From positions 26,075 through 90,074 of the forward strand of contig JBOGOC010000062.1 in NCBI GenBank assembly GCA_050747525.1: DNA of 64,000 bases, read 5' to 3'. This document shows, one piece after another, positions 49,302 through 57,830 of the stretch (the first letter of the stretch is position 1; every line of letters starts with the position of its first letter). The notes under the pieces were generated by a model that was given only the letters and a program-made list of their open reading frames with translations, was not told where the DNA came from and did not search any database. This DNA is from JBOGOC01 sp050747525. GTDB taxonomy: Bacteria; Acidobacteriota; Polarisedimenticolia; JACPZX01; DASXTC01. A program made the position numbers and the translations under genes.

Positions 49302-51320
49302 TCAAGATGGGGTCCGGGGACCGGCGGGATCTTCTTCGATGGTGACGCGCACCACGGGCTCGCCCTGAATCATGCGGTCCACGAGGTCCTGTCCCGAGAC
49401 CACCTCCCCGAACACGGTGTACCCTCCGTCCAGGTGAGGCTGCGGGGAATGAGTGATGAAGTACTGGCTCCCGCCGGTGTCCTTTCCGGATAGCGCCATG
49501 CCCAGCGCTCCGGCGCCGTAGCGCTTGAGGTTGATCTCGCAGCGGATCTGCCACGCGGGGCCGCCGTTGCCATCGCCGCGCGGGTCTCCGTCCTGGATCA
49601 CGAAGTTGGGGACCACGCGATGGAACGCCAGCCCGTCCAGCTGTCCGGATCGGGCCAGGCGGATGAAATTGTCCACGGTGAGGGGCGCGTCCTGGGGGAA
49701 CAGCTCCAGGCGGATGGTCCCGGAGCCGGTCTCGATGGCCGCGCGCACCCGGCCGCGCGCGCGACGCACGGCCTGCAGGTAGTCCTCGCGCGAGAGACGC
49801 GTGGCCGGCTCGCCCGTCTGAGCGGTCCGGTCCAGGCGCCAGGTGTCGCGCAGCAGCTCGGCCGACTTGCGGCGCACCAGGTAATCCGGGTCCTTCAATC
49901 CCTCCTCGACTCCCGCGCGTCCGGCGTCGCCACCCGAGCGCGCCATCGCCTCCAGCGCCGCGAGCCGCGCGTCGTTCTGCCGGTCGTCGCGCGCGGCGCG
50001 GTATCCGGCCACGGCCGCCTCGGCGGCCGCTGCCGGGCTCTGGCCGGGGAAGGGGAGGGCCGACATCGCGGTCGCGCGGACGAAGAGATCCTGATCGGCA
50101 AGTCCCGCAGTCAGCGGGGCCGTTCCTTCGGCCGACTTGAGGCGCCTCAGCGCTTCCAACGCCACGGAACGCACGCGCCCATCGTTGTCGGCCGCCATCG
50201 CGGCCACGCGCGCGGGTGCCTTGGCGAGAGCCAGCGCCTCGGCGGCGCGTGCCCGCACCGACCAAACGGGATCGGAAGCCAGAGGCTCCAGAGCCTCGGC
50301 CGCGCCGTCCGGCGCGCGCGCTCCCAGGACCAGGGCCGCCACTTCGCGCCATCGCGGCCGGGCATCCGAGAGCGCCGCGCGCAGAGCTGCGTCCGCCTCG
50401 GGGCCTTCGTAGCTTTCCAGGCTGGACAGGGCCGACACGGCGACCGCCGGCATCGAGCCCGACAGGGCGGCCTCGTAAACGCTCCATCGGGAAGGCCCGG
50501 CCGCCACGGGACGGGCCTTCAGCCCGTTGAAGGCGTTCACGCGCACGCGCCAGTCGCCGTCCCCGGCCAGTTCGAGCAGCGCCTGGGTGGACGCGTCGTC
50601 CTTGGAGGCCCCCAGCCCGCGTGCCACCCAGGAGCGCAGCAGCGGATCCCGATCTTTCACGTGGCGCAGCAGCGCCTCACGCGCGGCCGTGTCCTCGGGC
50701 TGGCCCATCTGGGCCCGCATCAGAAAGTACACGGCGCGCCGCCGCAGCTCTCCCGATGCGCGGGAGGCGATGCCGGCCGCCTTCTCGACGACGGGGCCGC
50801 GCTGCGCGCCCAGCTCGATCTTCCAGAGAGCCAGCAGCGTCATGCCGGCCACCTCCGCCTCGCGGTCGTCCAGAGACTGCATCAGGCGGGGAACGCTGTC
50901 GGGGTCCTTCAGCTTGCCGAGCGCCTCGGCGGCAAGCGCCCTCACGCCGGCGTCCGTGTCGGCGAGCGAGACGGCCAGCAGGGGCGCGGCCGTCACGTCG
51001 TCCATCTCTCCCAGCGCGAAGGCCGCCATGCGCCGCAGCCCAGCCGCCTTGTCGGCCAGGACGTCCAGCAGCAGGTAGGGGCTCACGGCGGGCGATCCGA
51101 TCCGTCCGGCTGCCAGCGTGGCCCGTTCCCGCACCTCGATAGGCTGTTTCGGGGAGAGATAGCCGGCCAGCTCACCGTCTCCGGCGGACCGACGATCCTC
51201 CAGGGCGAGGATGGCCGCGAAGCGCTCCTCCATCTCGCGGGGGACCCCCTGGGCGCCCCACGAGGGCGCATGGCTCAGGAAGAGCAGCAGGACCGAGGCG
51301 AGCGTGACGGCGCGTCGCAT
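49302..51320 (-). CDS. exported HEAT-repeat protein fused to cyclophilin-type peptidyl-prolyl isomerase
   Basis: A protein of 672 residues: signal peptide (about 1-23, ending SWGAQG), then about 12 HEAT repeats (about 35-500; units like RRMAAFALGEMDDVTAAPLLAVSL). A complete cyclophilin domain follows (about 508-665): FRIAxHRVVPNFVIQDGDPRGDG-type core with FHRVVPNFVIQDGD, ALGMAL, GSQYFITHSPQPHLDGGYTVFGEV. The conserved catalytic Arg (FHRV) and His (PHLDG) are present. It probably acts as a periplasmic foldase whose HEAT solenoid presents clients. ATG 51320 has a TACAAT -10 box 9 nt upstream, and no ribosome site. The frame is open upstream, but that sequence is unrelated. Confidence 0.9.
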   Translation of the reverse strand: MRRAVTLASVLLLFLSHAPSWGAQGVPREMEERFAAILALEDRRSAGDGELAGYLSPKQPIEVRERATLAAGRIGSPAVSPYLLLDVLADKAAGLRRMAAFALGEMDDVTAAPLLAVSLADTDAGVRALAAEALGKLKDPDSVPRLMQSLDDREAEVAGMTLLALWKIELGAQRGPVVEKAAGIASRASGELRRRAVYFLMRAQMGQPEDTAAREALLRHVKDRDPLLRSWVARGLGASKDDASTQALLELAGDGDWRVRVNAFNGLKARPVAAGPSRWSVYEAALSGSMPAVAVSALSSLESYEGPEADAALRAALSDARPRWREVAALVLGARAPDGAAEALEPLASDPVWSVRARAAEALALAKAPARVAAMAADNDGRVRSVALEALRRLKSAEGTAPLTAGLADQDLFVRATAMSALPFPGQSPAAAAEAAVAGYRAARDDRQNDARLAALEAMARSGGDAGRAGVEEGLKDPDYLVRRKSAELLRDTWRLDRTAQTGEPATRLSREDYLQAVRRARGRVRAAIETGSGTIRLELFPQDAPLTVDNFIRLARSGQLDGLAFHRVVPNFVIQDGDPRGDGNGGPAWQIRCEINLKRYGAGALGMALSGKDTGGSQYFITHSPQPHLDGGYTVFGEVVSGQDLVDRMIQGEPVVRVTIEEDPAGPRTPS

Positions 51321-51329
51321 GGGGGGAAC

Positions 51330-51335
51330 ATTGTA
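51330..51335 (-). promoter_or_regulatory. -10 box of a near-leaderless promoter (HEAT-cyclophilin)
   Basis: Minus-strand TACAAT ends 9 nt before ATG 51320. It is divergent from the promoter at 51353-51382. Confidence 0.45.
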
Positions 51336-51352
51336 TGGTAAGAGAAGCCCAT

Positions 51353-51382
51353 TTGACACCGGCGTGCCCGGTTTGCTGTAAT
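51353..51382 (+). promoter_or_regulatory. sigma70-like promoter of the methyltransferase gene
   Basis: TTGACA (51353-51358) and TGTAAT (51377-51382) are separated by 18 nt, upstream of ATG 51406. Confidence 0.55.
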
Positions 51383-51405
51383 CCCACGCGCCACTCCACC
51401 ATGAG

Positions 51406-52071
51406 ATGAAGATGGTCCCGAGATCATCAAGCACAAAGCTCTTCCTCAAGCAGGCACGCGAGGAGTTCTTCCATGTGGGGGCCATCGCCCCCAGCTCGCG
51501 CTTCCTCGCCCGGGTGGTCACCCGGGTCATCCCTCAGGATCGTGAAGGGCTTCACGTGCTGGAGGCGGGCGCCGGCACCGGGGCCCTCACCGCGGAGATC
51601 CTCCAGCGGTTGACGCCCCGCTCCCACCTGGACATCTACGAGATCAACGAGGACTTCGCGAGCCACCTGGCCGCGCGCTTCGTTCACGCGGCCCCCCACG
51701 GCAACGGGAAGTCCCAGCGGCATCCCGATCTGACCGTCAAAGTGCACAACCGCCGCATACAGGACCTGGAGCCCGGCCCTCGCTACGACGTGATCGTGTC
51801 CGGGCTGCCGCTCAACAACTTCGCCCCCGAGACCGTGCGCGAGATCATCCGCACCATGTTCGACGCCCTCAAGCCGGGCGGCGTGATGGCCTACTTCGAG
51901 TATCTACTGATCCGCGAGCTGAAGGCGCTCACCACCAGCAAGCAGGAGCGCCGCCGCCTGAGGCGCGTAGGCCGGATCACCGGAAGCTTCCTCGACCGCT
52001 ACGAGTTCCGGCGAGAGGCGGTCTTCCTCAACATCCCCCCCGCCATAGTCCACCACCTCCGCAAGCCCTAG
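51406..52071 (+). CDS. SAM-dependent methyltransferase, PmtA (phospholipid N-methyltransferase)-like
   Basis: A protein of 221 residues. The N-terminal amphipathic segment KLFLKQAREEFFHVGAIAPSS is typical of PmtA-type phosphatidylethanolamine N-methyltransferases. The SAM-binding loop is VLEAGAGTGALT (49-60), followed by IYEIN, and VSGLPLNNFAPE as motif IV. It would methylate phosphatidylethanolamine towards phosphatidylcholine at the inner membrane. The alternative is a KsgA-like rRNA methyltransferase, which the SGLPL motif makes less likely. ATG 51406 or 51412 are both possible. Convergent with the CRTAC1 gene across a palindrome. Confidence 0.78.
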   Translation: MKMVPRSSSTKLFLKQAREEFFHVGAIAPSSRFLARVVTRVIPQDREGLHVLEAGAGTGALTAEILQRLTPRSHLDIYEINEDFASHLAARFVHAAPHGNGKSQRHPDLTVKVHNRRIQDLEPGPRYDVIVSGLPLNNFAPETVREIIRTMFDALKPGGVMAYFEYLLIRELKALTTSKQERRRLRRVGRITGSFLDRYEFRREAVFLNIPPAIVHHLRKP

Positions 52072-52171
52072 GATCTTTCGCTCTTCACACCAGAGCGCCG
52101 CGCTCGTACAGCGCCAACCCCGGAGCTGAACGGCACTCAGGACAAGCGGCGCATTCCGTGGGATTCGAGAC

Positions 52172-52268
52172 CGGCCGGGGGCGGCGAGGAAGGGAGGCGG
52201 AGCGAGTAAGGCGTGGCCAACGCCACGCCGTCGAGCGCGCCTCGGCGACCACTCCCCGCCCCCGGCCG
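52172..52268. terminator. long imperfect palindrome between convergent genes (likely bidirectional transcription stop)
   Basis: Arms 52172-52184 and 52256-52268 are a perfect 13-bp inverted repeat (CGGCCGGGGGCGG and its complement). A second hairpin lies inside (52210-52216 with 52223-52229, 7 bp, loop CCAACG). It fills most of the 205-nt gap between two converging genes. There is no T-run, so factor-independent termination is unproven. It may stop transcription from both sides by structure. Confidence 0.5.
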
Positions 52269-52276
52269 CCGCCGGA

Positions 52277-54025
52277 TCAGGGAAGCGAGGCGAGCTTCTC
52301 CGTGGTCCCGTCTTCGCGCACCAGGAGCATGGTGCGGGAAGGCACAGACTCGACGACCTGATGGGCGCCGCCCGGCCAGATGATCTCGACCTTGTCGGCG
52401 CGCTCGGACGACCCCAGCCCGAAGGTGGCGACCATCTCGGACTGCGAGCAGTAGCTGCTGCCCGTCTTGATCAGGACGCTCTGCGTGCGGCCCGCGGCCG
52501 TGACCAGCACCCTGGCTCCCACGCCGTCGCGGTTGGAGCGGGATCCGGCCAGCCTGACCCGCAGCCAGCCCGCCGTGTTCCCACCCTCGTTGCGCAGCAG
52601 GTAGGCGGGGCCGTTGTTGGTGGTCATGAGGATGTCGAGGTCGCCGTCCCCGTCGTGGTCCAGGTAAGCGGCGCCCCTGCCCACCACCGCGCGGTTCAGG
52701 GGGTCGTCGGGCGGGGCGGTCGAGCCCACGGCCTCGAAGGAGCCATCCCCCTTGTTGCGGAACAGGTGGGGCTTCTGTGCGTAGGTGACGTCCTTCTGCA
52801 CGCGGTTGATGTCGTCCTCGACGTGGCCGTTGGCCACGAAGATGTCGGCATGCCCGTCCAGGTCGTGATCGAAGAAGAAGCAGCCGAAGGCCAGGGTGAG
52901 CAGACTGGGCAGGCCCACGCCCGCCCGCGCGGCGTCGTCGATGAACAGCCCCGACCCCTCATTGTGGTACAGGCCCACCATCTCGTTCGAGAAGTTGCCG
53001 ATGACCAGGCTCTCGCGGCCCGAGAGGTCGTAGTCGCCCGAGTCGATGCCCATCGCGCCGCGCGCCACTCCCGATTCGCTGAAGGCTACGCCCACCTCGC
53101 GCCCCACGTCGGTGAAGGTGCCGTCGTGGTTGTTGCGGTAGAGATAGTTGGGCTGCGTGTCGTTGGCCACCGCCAGATCGAGCCATCCATCGCCGTCGTA
53201 GTCAGTGGTGGTCACCCCGAGCGACTTGCCGGCGGGGTTGTGCACCCCGGCCTCGCGGCTCACGTCGGTGAACCGGCCCTGACCGTCGTTGCGGTACAGG
53301 TGGTTGCTCTGGCCGCGGTACGACTCGGGGGTGCAGTACGACTTGGCCTGGCCGTCGAGGCTGCAGAAGATGTCGTTCTCGATGCTCCACTCCACGTAGT
53401 TGCAGACGAACAGATCCAGGTCGCCGTCCTGGTCGTGATCCAGGAACGCCGCGCTGCTGCCGAACCCCGGGTCGTTCACGCCCGCCTTGCCGCCCACCTC
53501 GGTGAACGTGCCGCGGTCGTTGCGGTAGAGACGATCGGGCCCCAGGGCGGTCACGAACAGATCCTGGTCGCCATCGTTGTCGAAGTCCGCCGCGGTGGCT
53601 CCCATCCCGTAGAACGACTCGGCCAGCCCCGCCTCGCGCGTGCGATCGGTGAAGCGGCCGTTCCCGTCGTTGTGGTACAGGGCGGGGAGCGGCGGCGCGG
53701 ACTTGCTCTTGCGGCCGTCGGGTGCGTCGGGCCACAGGGTGCCGTTGGGGAAGTACAGGTCGGGGCGGCCGTCGCCGTCGTAGTCCAGCACGGCCACTCC
53801 GGCACCCATGGTTTCGGGCAGATACTTCTTCCCGTAGGCGCCGCTGACGTGACGGAAGGTGATGCCGGCCTCGGCCGTGGCATCCACCCAGCGGGGAGCC
53901 GGCCTGGAGGCGGCCGCGGCGGGCGGCGGGGGCTGCTCGACCGGAGCCCCGCACCCCGAGCATCCGGTGGTCACCACCGCCACCAGGGCGACCGCGATGC
54001 AGGACAGAAGGGCGCGACCGGTCAC
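52277..54025 (-). CDS. CRTAC1-like FG-GAP/ASPIC-UnbV lipoprotein
   Basis: A protein of 582 residues with a lipobox (VVTTGC, Cys about 22). About eight FG-GAP/VCBS-type repeats (about 55-450) each carry a calcium-binding DxDxDG loop, such as LDYDGDGRPDLYF, ADFDNDGDQDLFV, LDHDQDGDLDLFV and LDHDGDGDLDILM. A C-terminal ASPIC/UnbV domain (about 455-565; SNRDGVGARVLV, YCSQSEMVATFGLG, EIIWPGG) follows. It probably forms a beta-propeller lipoprotein facing the periplasm or surface. GTG 54025 overlaps the TGA of the multihaem gene (GTGA), so the two are translated together, and they probably work together. Confidence 0.88.
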   Translation of the reverse strand: MTGRALLSCIAVALVAVVTTGCSGCGAPVEQPPPPAAAASRPAPRWVDATAEAGITFRHVSGAYGKKYLPETMGAGVAVLDYDGDGRPDLYFPNGTLWPDAPDGRKSKSAPPLPALYHNDGNGRFTDRTREAGLAESFYGMGATAADFDNDGDQDLFVTALGPDRLYRNDRGTFTEVGGKAGVNDPGFGSSAAFLDHDQDGDLDLFVCNYVEWSIENDIFCSLDGQAKSYCTPESYRGQSNHLYRNDGQGRFTDVSREAGVHNPAGKSLGVTTTDYDGDGWLDLAVANDTQPNYLYRNNHDGTFTDVGREVGVAFSESGVARGAMGIDSGDYDLSGRESLVIGNFSNEMVGLYHNEGSGLFIDDAARAGVGLPSLLTLAFGCFFFDHDLDGHADIFVANGHVEDDINRVQKDVTYAQKPHLFRNKGDGSFEAVGSTAPPDDPLNRAVVGRGAAYLDHDGDGDLDILMTTNNGPAYLLRNEGGNTAGWLRVRLAGSRSNRDGVGARVLVTAAGRTQSVLIKTGSSYCSQSEMVATFGLGSSERADKVEIIWPGGAHQVVESVPSRTMLLVREDGTTEKLASLP

Positions 54026-56961
54026 TGGCCAGCGTACCCGGCGTCCTCGGCCGGGCCCTTCCACGTGGACACGTGCTCGTGGATCAGGTGACGCTCGTTG
54101 TTGTCTTCGGGGTGCTCGCGCCGCCTGTTCCCGGTGATCTCCTGAGCCGACTCGTCGGCCTTGAAGCGCGCGTACAGCGCCTCTTCGCGGCGGGCGTTCT
54201 CCGCGTCTCCGAGCCCGCGGTAGCAGAGCATCAGATTGTAGTGGGCCTGCAGGTCCTCGGGGTCCACCGCCAGCACGCGGCCGAAGGCGGCGACGGCCTC
54301 GTGGTACCGGCGCTGCAGGAACAGCAGACGTCCGAGCTGGTTCAGCACGACCCGGTCGCGGGGATAGGAGGCGAGCGTGGTGTTCAGGTGCGTGATGGCC
54401 TCGTCGTACTTGCCGAACGTCTTGAGGGTGAGCGCGTAGAAGTAGTGGGTCTTGGGCAGGGCGGGGTCCAGCGCCAGCGCGGCCTTCAGGGTCTCCTGAG
54501 CGCCGCGGTGATTCCCTTCTTCGATCTGGGCGCGTGCGATGTTCACCAGCCCGTCGGCGTACTTCGGGTCGAGGCGCGTCACCTCCTCGAACGCCGCGAT
54601 GGCCCCCTTGTAGTCCTTCTGGAGCAGCAGCCCGATGCCGTAGTCGTTGAAGCGCTCCCGCGCGCTCTGGCGATCCACCTCGGAGATCTCCGGAGGTCCC
54701 GCGCCCGCCTGCCCGTCGGCCCCGATGCCGAAGGTCTTCACGTCGCCCGCCACCTCCACGATGGGCAGATCGGGGATCGACTTCATGGGCCCCGAGACAT
54801 CGGACGTGTCGCCCGTGAAGACCCACTTCCCGTCGTCGTAGTGCGGTGTGACGTCCGGATCCGGGTCGGCCGGATCCCTGACACCGGCGTAAGCAAACTG
54901 CGTGTTCCACCACGAGAACTTCCTGTAGTTCACCCGCGCCGTCAGGCGCACCTGGTCGCCCGCGGTCTCCGGCACGCGCACGCGGAAATGGGTGGTGTCG
55001 GCGGCTCCCGGAGGGATGACCCGCGCGTACAGCAGGGCGCGGGCCGACCAGGCGTTCCTCTTGTTGATGGGGTTGCCATGGCCGTCGAGAAGGAACGAGC
55101 GGTAGAAGTGGGCGCCGGGGTCGACGGGCCCGCTGCGTCCGCCCGGCTCGGGCTGCACCCAGCCGCTCCAGAAGAAGACGCGCCCGTGCTCGTCCTCGCC
55201 CTTGAGCTCCACCCACACGTCGAAGGCGTCGATCGTCCCGCCGGGGAACGCGTGGCCGATGTTGCGCGTGCGCGTCACCACCTCGACCAGGTATTCCTTT
55301 CCGCGCTCGAGCGTGACGGCGGGGGCGTCGGCTCCGCGGGGGAGCGGCGCGATGAGGCGTCCCGCCTTGGCCACCGGCCCCGCGACCCCCACCACCCCTT
55401 CCTCGCCCGCCAGCATGCTGGAGGGGGTGGGCGCCGACTCCTCGGCGACCGTGGAGGGGGAGCCGGACCTGGCCTCAACAGCGGGCCGGGCCGGCTGCTG
55501 CGAGGCCAGCTCCACCACGCCGAAGATGTCCACGGTGATGACGCCGGCCTTCAGGAAATCGATGGTCGTCTGGAGCTGCTCCTTGTCGCCGTAGGCGAAG
55601 GGGAGCGCGGTGTTGCCGCCGGGGAACCGGTGGGAATGCACGAACCCGTCGATGTTGCCGGCGTCATTGGAGGCGGTCAGCGGCATGTGGCACTTGGCGC
55701 AGGTCTTGGGCTCGGGCGGGTAGTAGAAGGAGCGCGCGCCCTGGCCCGACATGCCGCTCTGCTGCCACGGGTCGTACTCGTTGAATCCCCGGAACCAACG
55801 GTAGCTGTTCACCGGCTCGTCCAGGTGCACCTTGTGACAGGACGAGCAGAACTCGGGCGTGCTCTGGCGATGGAACGGCTTGAGCATGGTCTCCCGGTGC
55901 GGGGCCGGGTCGAGCCGGATCATGTAGTCGTGCAGCATCTTCATCGCCGGAGACTCGCTGGCGGCCAGCTTGTGCATCTCCGGGTACTCGAGGACGAAGC
56001 CTCCCTGGCCCATGGTGTCGTTCACGTGCACGATCGAGTGGCAGACCAGGCACCCTATCCCGGCCTGTGCCTCGGGCGTGTCGATCTGCTCGCGGATGGG
56101 TTTATCCATTTTGCCGGTCAGCAAGATGGCCATGTCGTGGCAGCCGCCGCACCACTTGGACGGGCCGGTGCCGACGGTGTCCTGCATGTACTCGATCGAC
56201 TTGCGGTACCACTGGTTGTTGAACGACGAGAGGTGGTGGGCGGAGCTCTCCCACTGCTTCGTGATGTCGGGGTGGCACGTCTTGTTGCCGCAGGCCTTCT
56301 GCGAGTCGAGGAAGAAGTCCGACGGCAGCAGCTTGTCGCCCACCGTGCGGTTGGACGAAGGGAAGAACTCGGTCCCCTTGCCCGCTCCCTCCTGATAGGC
56401 CGTCAGCGGAGGAGACGTCGGGTTCAGGATGCGCGAGACGTGGGGAGGGAGCGCGGTCCGCCAGCCGAGGGCCATCAGCGGCAGCGCCGCGGCCATCCCC
56501 ATCACCCCGAGGTTCCAGCGCAGCACACGCCGGTCCTTGTCCACCGCGCCCGGCCGCCGCGCCCACGCCCAGATCAGCGTCAGCAGAAGGAGGGCTCCCA
56601 GGATGGCGGTGGCAATGTGCAGGCGAAGCAGCGGCATCCAGGGCCGGGCGGTCCCGGTCCACGTCAGGATGAGGCCCGATCCCACGAACACGAGCGCGGT
56701 GGCCGCCAGCGAGCGCAGCAGCAGCCCCTGCACGCCGCCCGACTTGCGGGCGCTCTTCAGAAGAGCCGGAACGCTCATCAGGAGGATCGCCGCAGCCAGA
56801 GGGAGCCCGAGGACCACGTGCAGCACGACGTTTGCGTGGTAGAAGATGCTGGGGGTGTTGAAGGCTGCCAGGTAGGCGGAGTTGACGATGGCGATCACGG
56901 CGATCGCAAGAATCCAGCGGATGGATTTTCTCGACCCCGCCGAGCGGGAAGGCGCCGCCAA
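54022..56961 (-). CDS. membrane multihaem cytochrome c with TPR domain
   Basis: A protein of 979 residues. The N-terminal part has about five transmembrane helices (about 15-34, 45-67, 84-104, 113-134, 151-169). A periplasmic cytochrome domain follows with CX4CH (CGNKTCH, 224-230) and four CXXCH motifs (CGGCH 271, CLVCH 304, CSSCH 372, CAKCH 421), so up to five haems. A beta-rich region (about 540-700) leads to a TPR domain (about 760-930; AIAAFEEVTRLDPKYADGLVNIARAQ). It probably carries electrons between quinol-linked membrane parts and periplasmic acceptors. TTG 56961 is the likely start, with GGGGG 6 nt upstream. A TTGCAG-17-TATACT promoter lies upstream. Confidence 0.85.
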   Translation of the reverse strand: MAAPSRSAGSRKSIRWILAIAVIAIVNSAYLAAFNTPSIFYHANVVLHVVLGLPLAAAILLMSVPALLKSARKSGGVQGLLLRSLAATALVFVGSGLILTWTGTARPWMPLLRLHIATAILGALLLLTLIWAWARRPGAVDKDRRVLRWNLGVMGMAAALPLMALGWRTALPPHVSRILNPTSPPLTAYQEGAGKGTEFFPSSNRTVGDKLLPSDFFLDSQKACGNKTCHPDITKQWESSAHHLSSFNNQWYRKSIEYMQDTVGTGPSKWCGGCHDMAILLTGKMDKPIREQIDTPEAQAGIGCLVCHSIVHVNDTMGQGGFVLEYPEMHKLAASESPAMKMLHDYMIRLDPAPHRETMLKPFHRQSTPEFCSSCHKVHLDEPVNSYRWFRGFNEYDPWQQSGMSGQGARSFYYPPEPKTCAKCHMPLTASNDAGNIDGFVHSHRFPGGNTALPFAYGDKEQLQTTIDFLKAGVITVDIFGVVELASQQPARPAVEARSGSPSTVAEESAPTPSSMLAGEEGVVGVAGPVAKAGRLIAPLPRGADAPAVTLERGKEYLVEVVTRTRNIGHAFPGGTIDAFDVWVELKGEDEHGRVFFWSGWVQPEPGGRSGPVDPGAHFYRSFLLDGHGNPINKRNAWSARALLYARVIPPGAADTTHFRVRVPETAGDQVRLTARVNYRKFSWWNTQFAYAGVRDPADPDPDVTPHYDDGKWVFTGDTSDVSGPMKSIPDLPIVEVAGDVKTFGIGADGQAGAGPPEISEVDRQSARERFNDYGIGLLLQKDYKGAIAAFEEVTRLDPKYADGLVNIARAQIEEGNHRGAQETLKAALALDPALPKTHYFYALTLKTFGKYDEAITHLNTTLASYPRDRVVLNQLGRLLFLQRRYHEAVAAFGRVLAVDPEDLQAHYNLMLCYRGLGDAENARREEALYARFKADESAQEITGNRRREHPEDNNERHLIHEHVSTWKGPAEDAGYAGQ

Positions 56962-56987
56962 GTGACCCCCAAGCGAAACGAGCGTCC

Positions 56988-57016
56988 AGTATAGATTTCC
57001 GCCTTCCGCCCTGCAA
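56988..57016 (-). promoter_or_regulatory. promoter of the multihaem cytochrome/CRTAC1 operon
   Basis: Minus-strand TTGCAG (57011-57016) and TATACT (56988-56993) are separated by 17 nt. A short leader of about 20 nt precedes TTG 56961. Confidence 0.65.
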
Positions 57017-57022
57017 TCGCTG

Positions 57023-57031
57023 TGCTACAAT
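57023..57031 (+). promoter_or_regulatory. extended -10 promoter of the parvulin/TlpA operon
   Basis: TGC-TACAAT lies about 80 nt upstream of ATG 57111. It lies back to back with the cytochrome promoter, only 6 nt from its -35 box. Confidence 0.5.
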
Positions 57032-57110
57032 CGCGCCCGCAAAATCACCCGCAAACTCCCTCGCATCGCGCGCCTGGCGCATGCGACGTATGAACGGAGG
57101 ACAACATCCT

Positions 57111-57830
57111 ATGAGATCACGCGCGTTGCTCGCGGCGTTCGTGGCCGCGGCGTTTCTCCTTCCGGCCTGGGCCGCCAAGGACAAGGAGTCCGCGGGCGAT
57201 GCCTCGCCCGTGGTGGCTACGATCAACGGCGAGCCCGTCACCAAGGCCGAATGGAGCGCGATCTGGAAGGCCGACCAGTGGCACGCCGAGACGGTGAAGA
57301 AACATTTCTCGGACAAGATGGCCGGCAAGCCCTACGAGGACTACTTCTTCATGGAAGAGGTGGTCAAGGTCCGCTCGATGTCCCAGAAGTACAGGGAAGA
57401 TGTCCCGCAGATGAAGACCGCCATCGAGGGGATCCACCAGAAGGTCAAGGGTGGCGACGACTTCGTGGCGCTGGCCAAGCAGTACTCCCAGGACACGTTG
57501 AGCGCGGCCGACGGCGGGGATCTCGGCCTGAAGGAGTTCCACCAGCTGACCTTTCCGTTCAACCGCGTAGCCTTCTCGCTCAAGCAGGGCGAGGTGAGCG
57601 ACCCGGTGCTGACCATCTTCGGCTACCACGTCATCAAGGCGGAGCAGGTGCTTCCCGCCTCTCCGAGCGAAGGAAAGGAAAAGCGGGTCCAGGTGCGCCA
57701 CATCCTGATCAAGTTTCCGTCGAGCAACCCCCGCGGCGAGGCGGACACGCTGGCCTCGCAGGCGAAGGTGGAAGTGCAGGACAAGGGGTTGTGCAAGAAG
57801 CTCCCCAGCTTCTGCGCGCCGCAGGGATGA
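57111..57830 (+). CDS. parvulin-type peptidyl-prolyl isomerase (PpiC/SurA-like), exported
   Basis: A protein of 239 residues: signal peptide (about 1-22, ending PAWAAK), then an N-terminal helical segment with VVATINGEPVTKAEW (SurA-like). One parvulin domain follows, whose second half is clear (FVALAKQYSQDTLSAADGGDLGLKEF, FSLKQGEVSDPVLTIFGYHVIKAEQ). The typical opening VRHILIKF of a parvulin appears again near residue 198, but only about 40 residues follow, so a second domain is truncated. A periplasmic foldase. GGAGG (about 57096) serves ATG 57111. The next gene overlaps it by 4 nt. Confidence 0.85.
   Translation: MRSRALLAAFVAAAFLLPAWAAKDKESAGDASPVVATINGEPVTKAEWSAIWKADQWHAETVKKHFSDKMAGKPYEDYFFMEEVVKVRSMSQKYREDVPQMKTAIEGIHQKVKGGDDFVALAKQYSQDTLSAADGGDLGLKEFHQLTFPFNRVAFSLKQGEVSDPVLTIFGYHVIKAEQVLPASPSEGKEKRVQVRHILIKFPSSNPRGEADTLASQAKVEVQDKGLCKKLPSFCAPQG

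Noticed and set aside
52277..55216. A 979-codon minus-strand frame
   Set aside because: Only the part from 54025 downstream is a gene; the upstream part is the shifted frame of the multihaem cytochrome gene.
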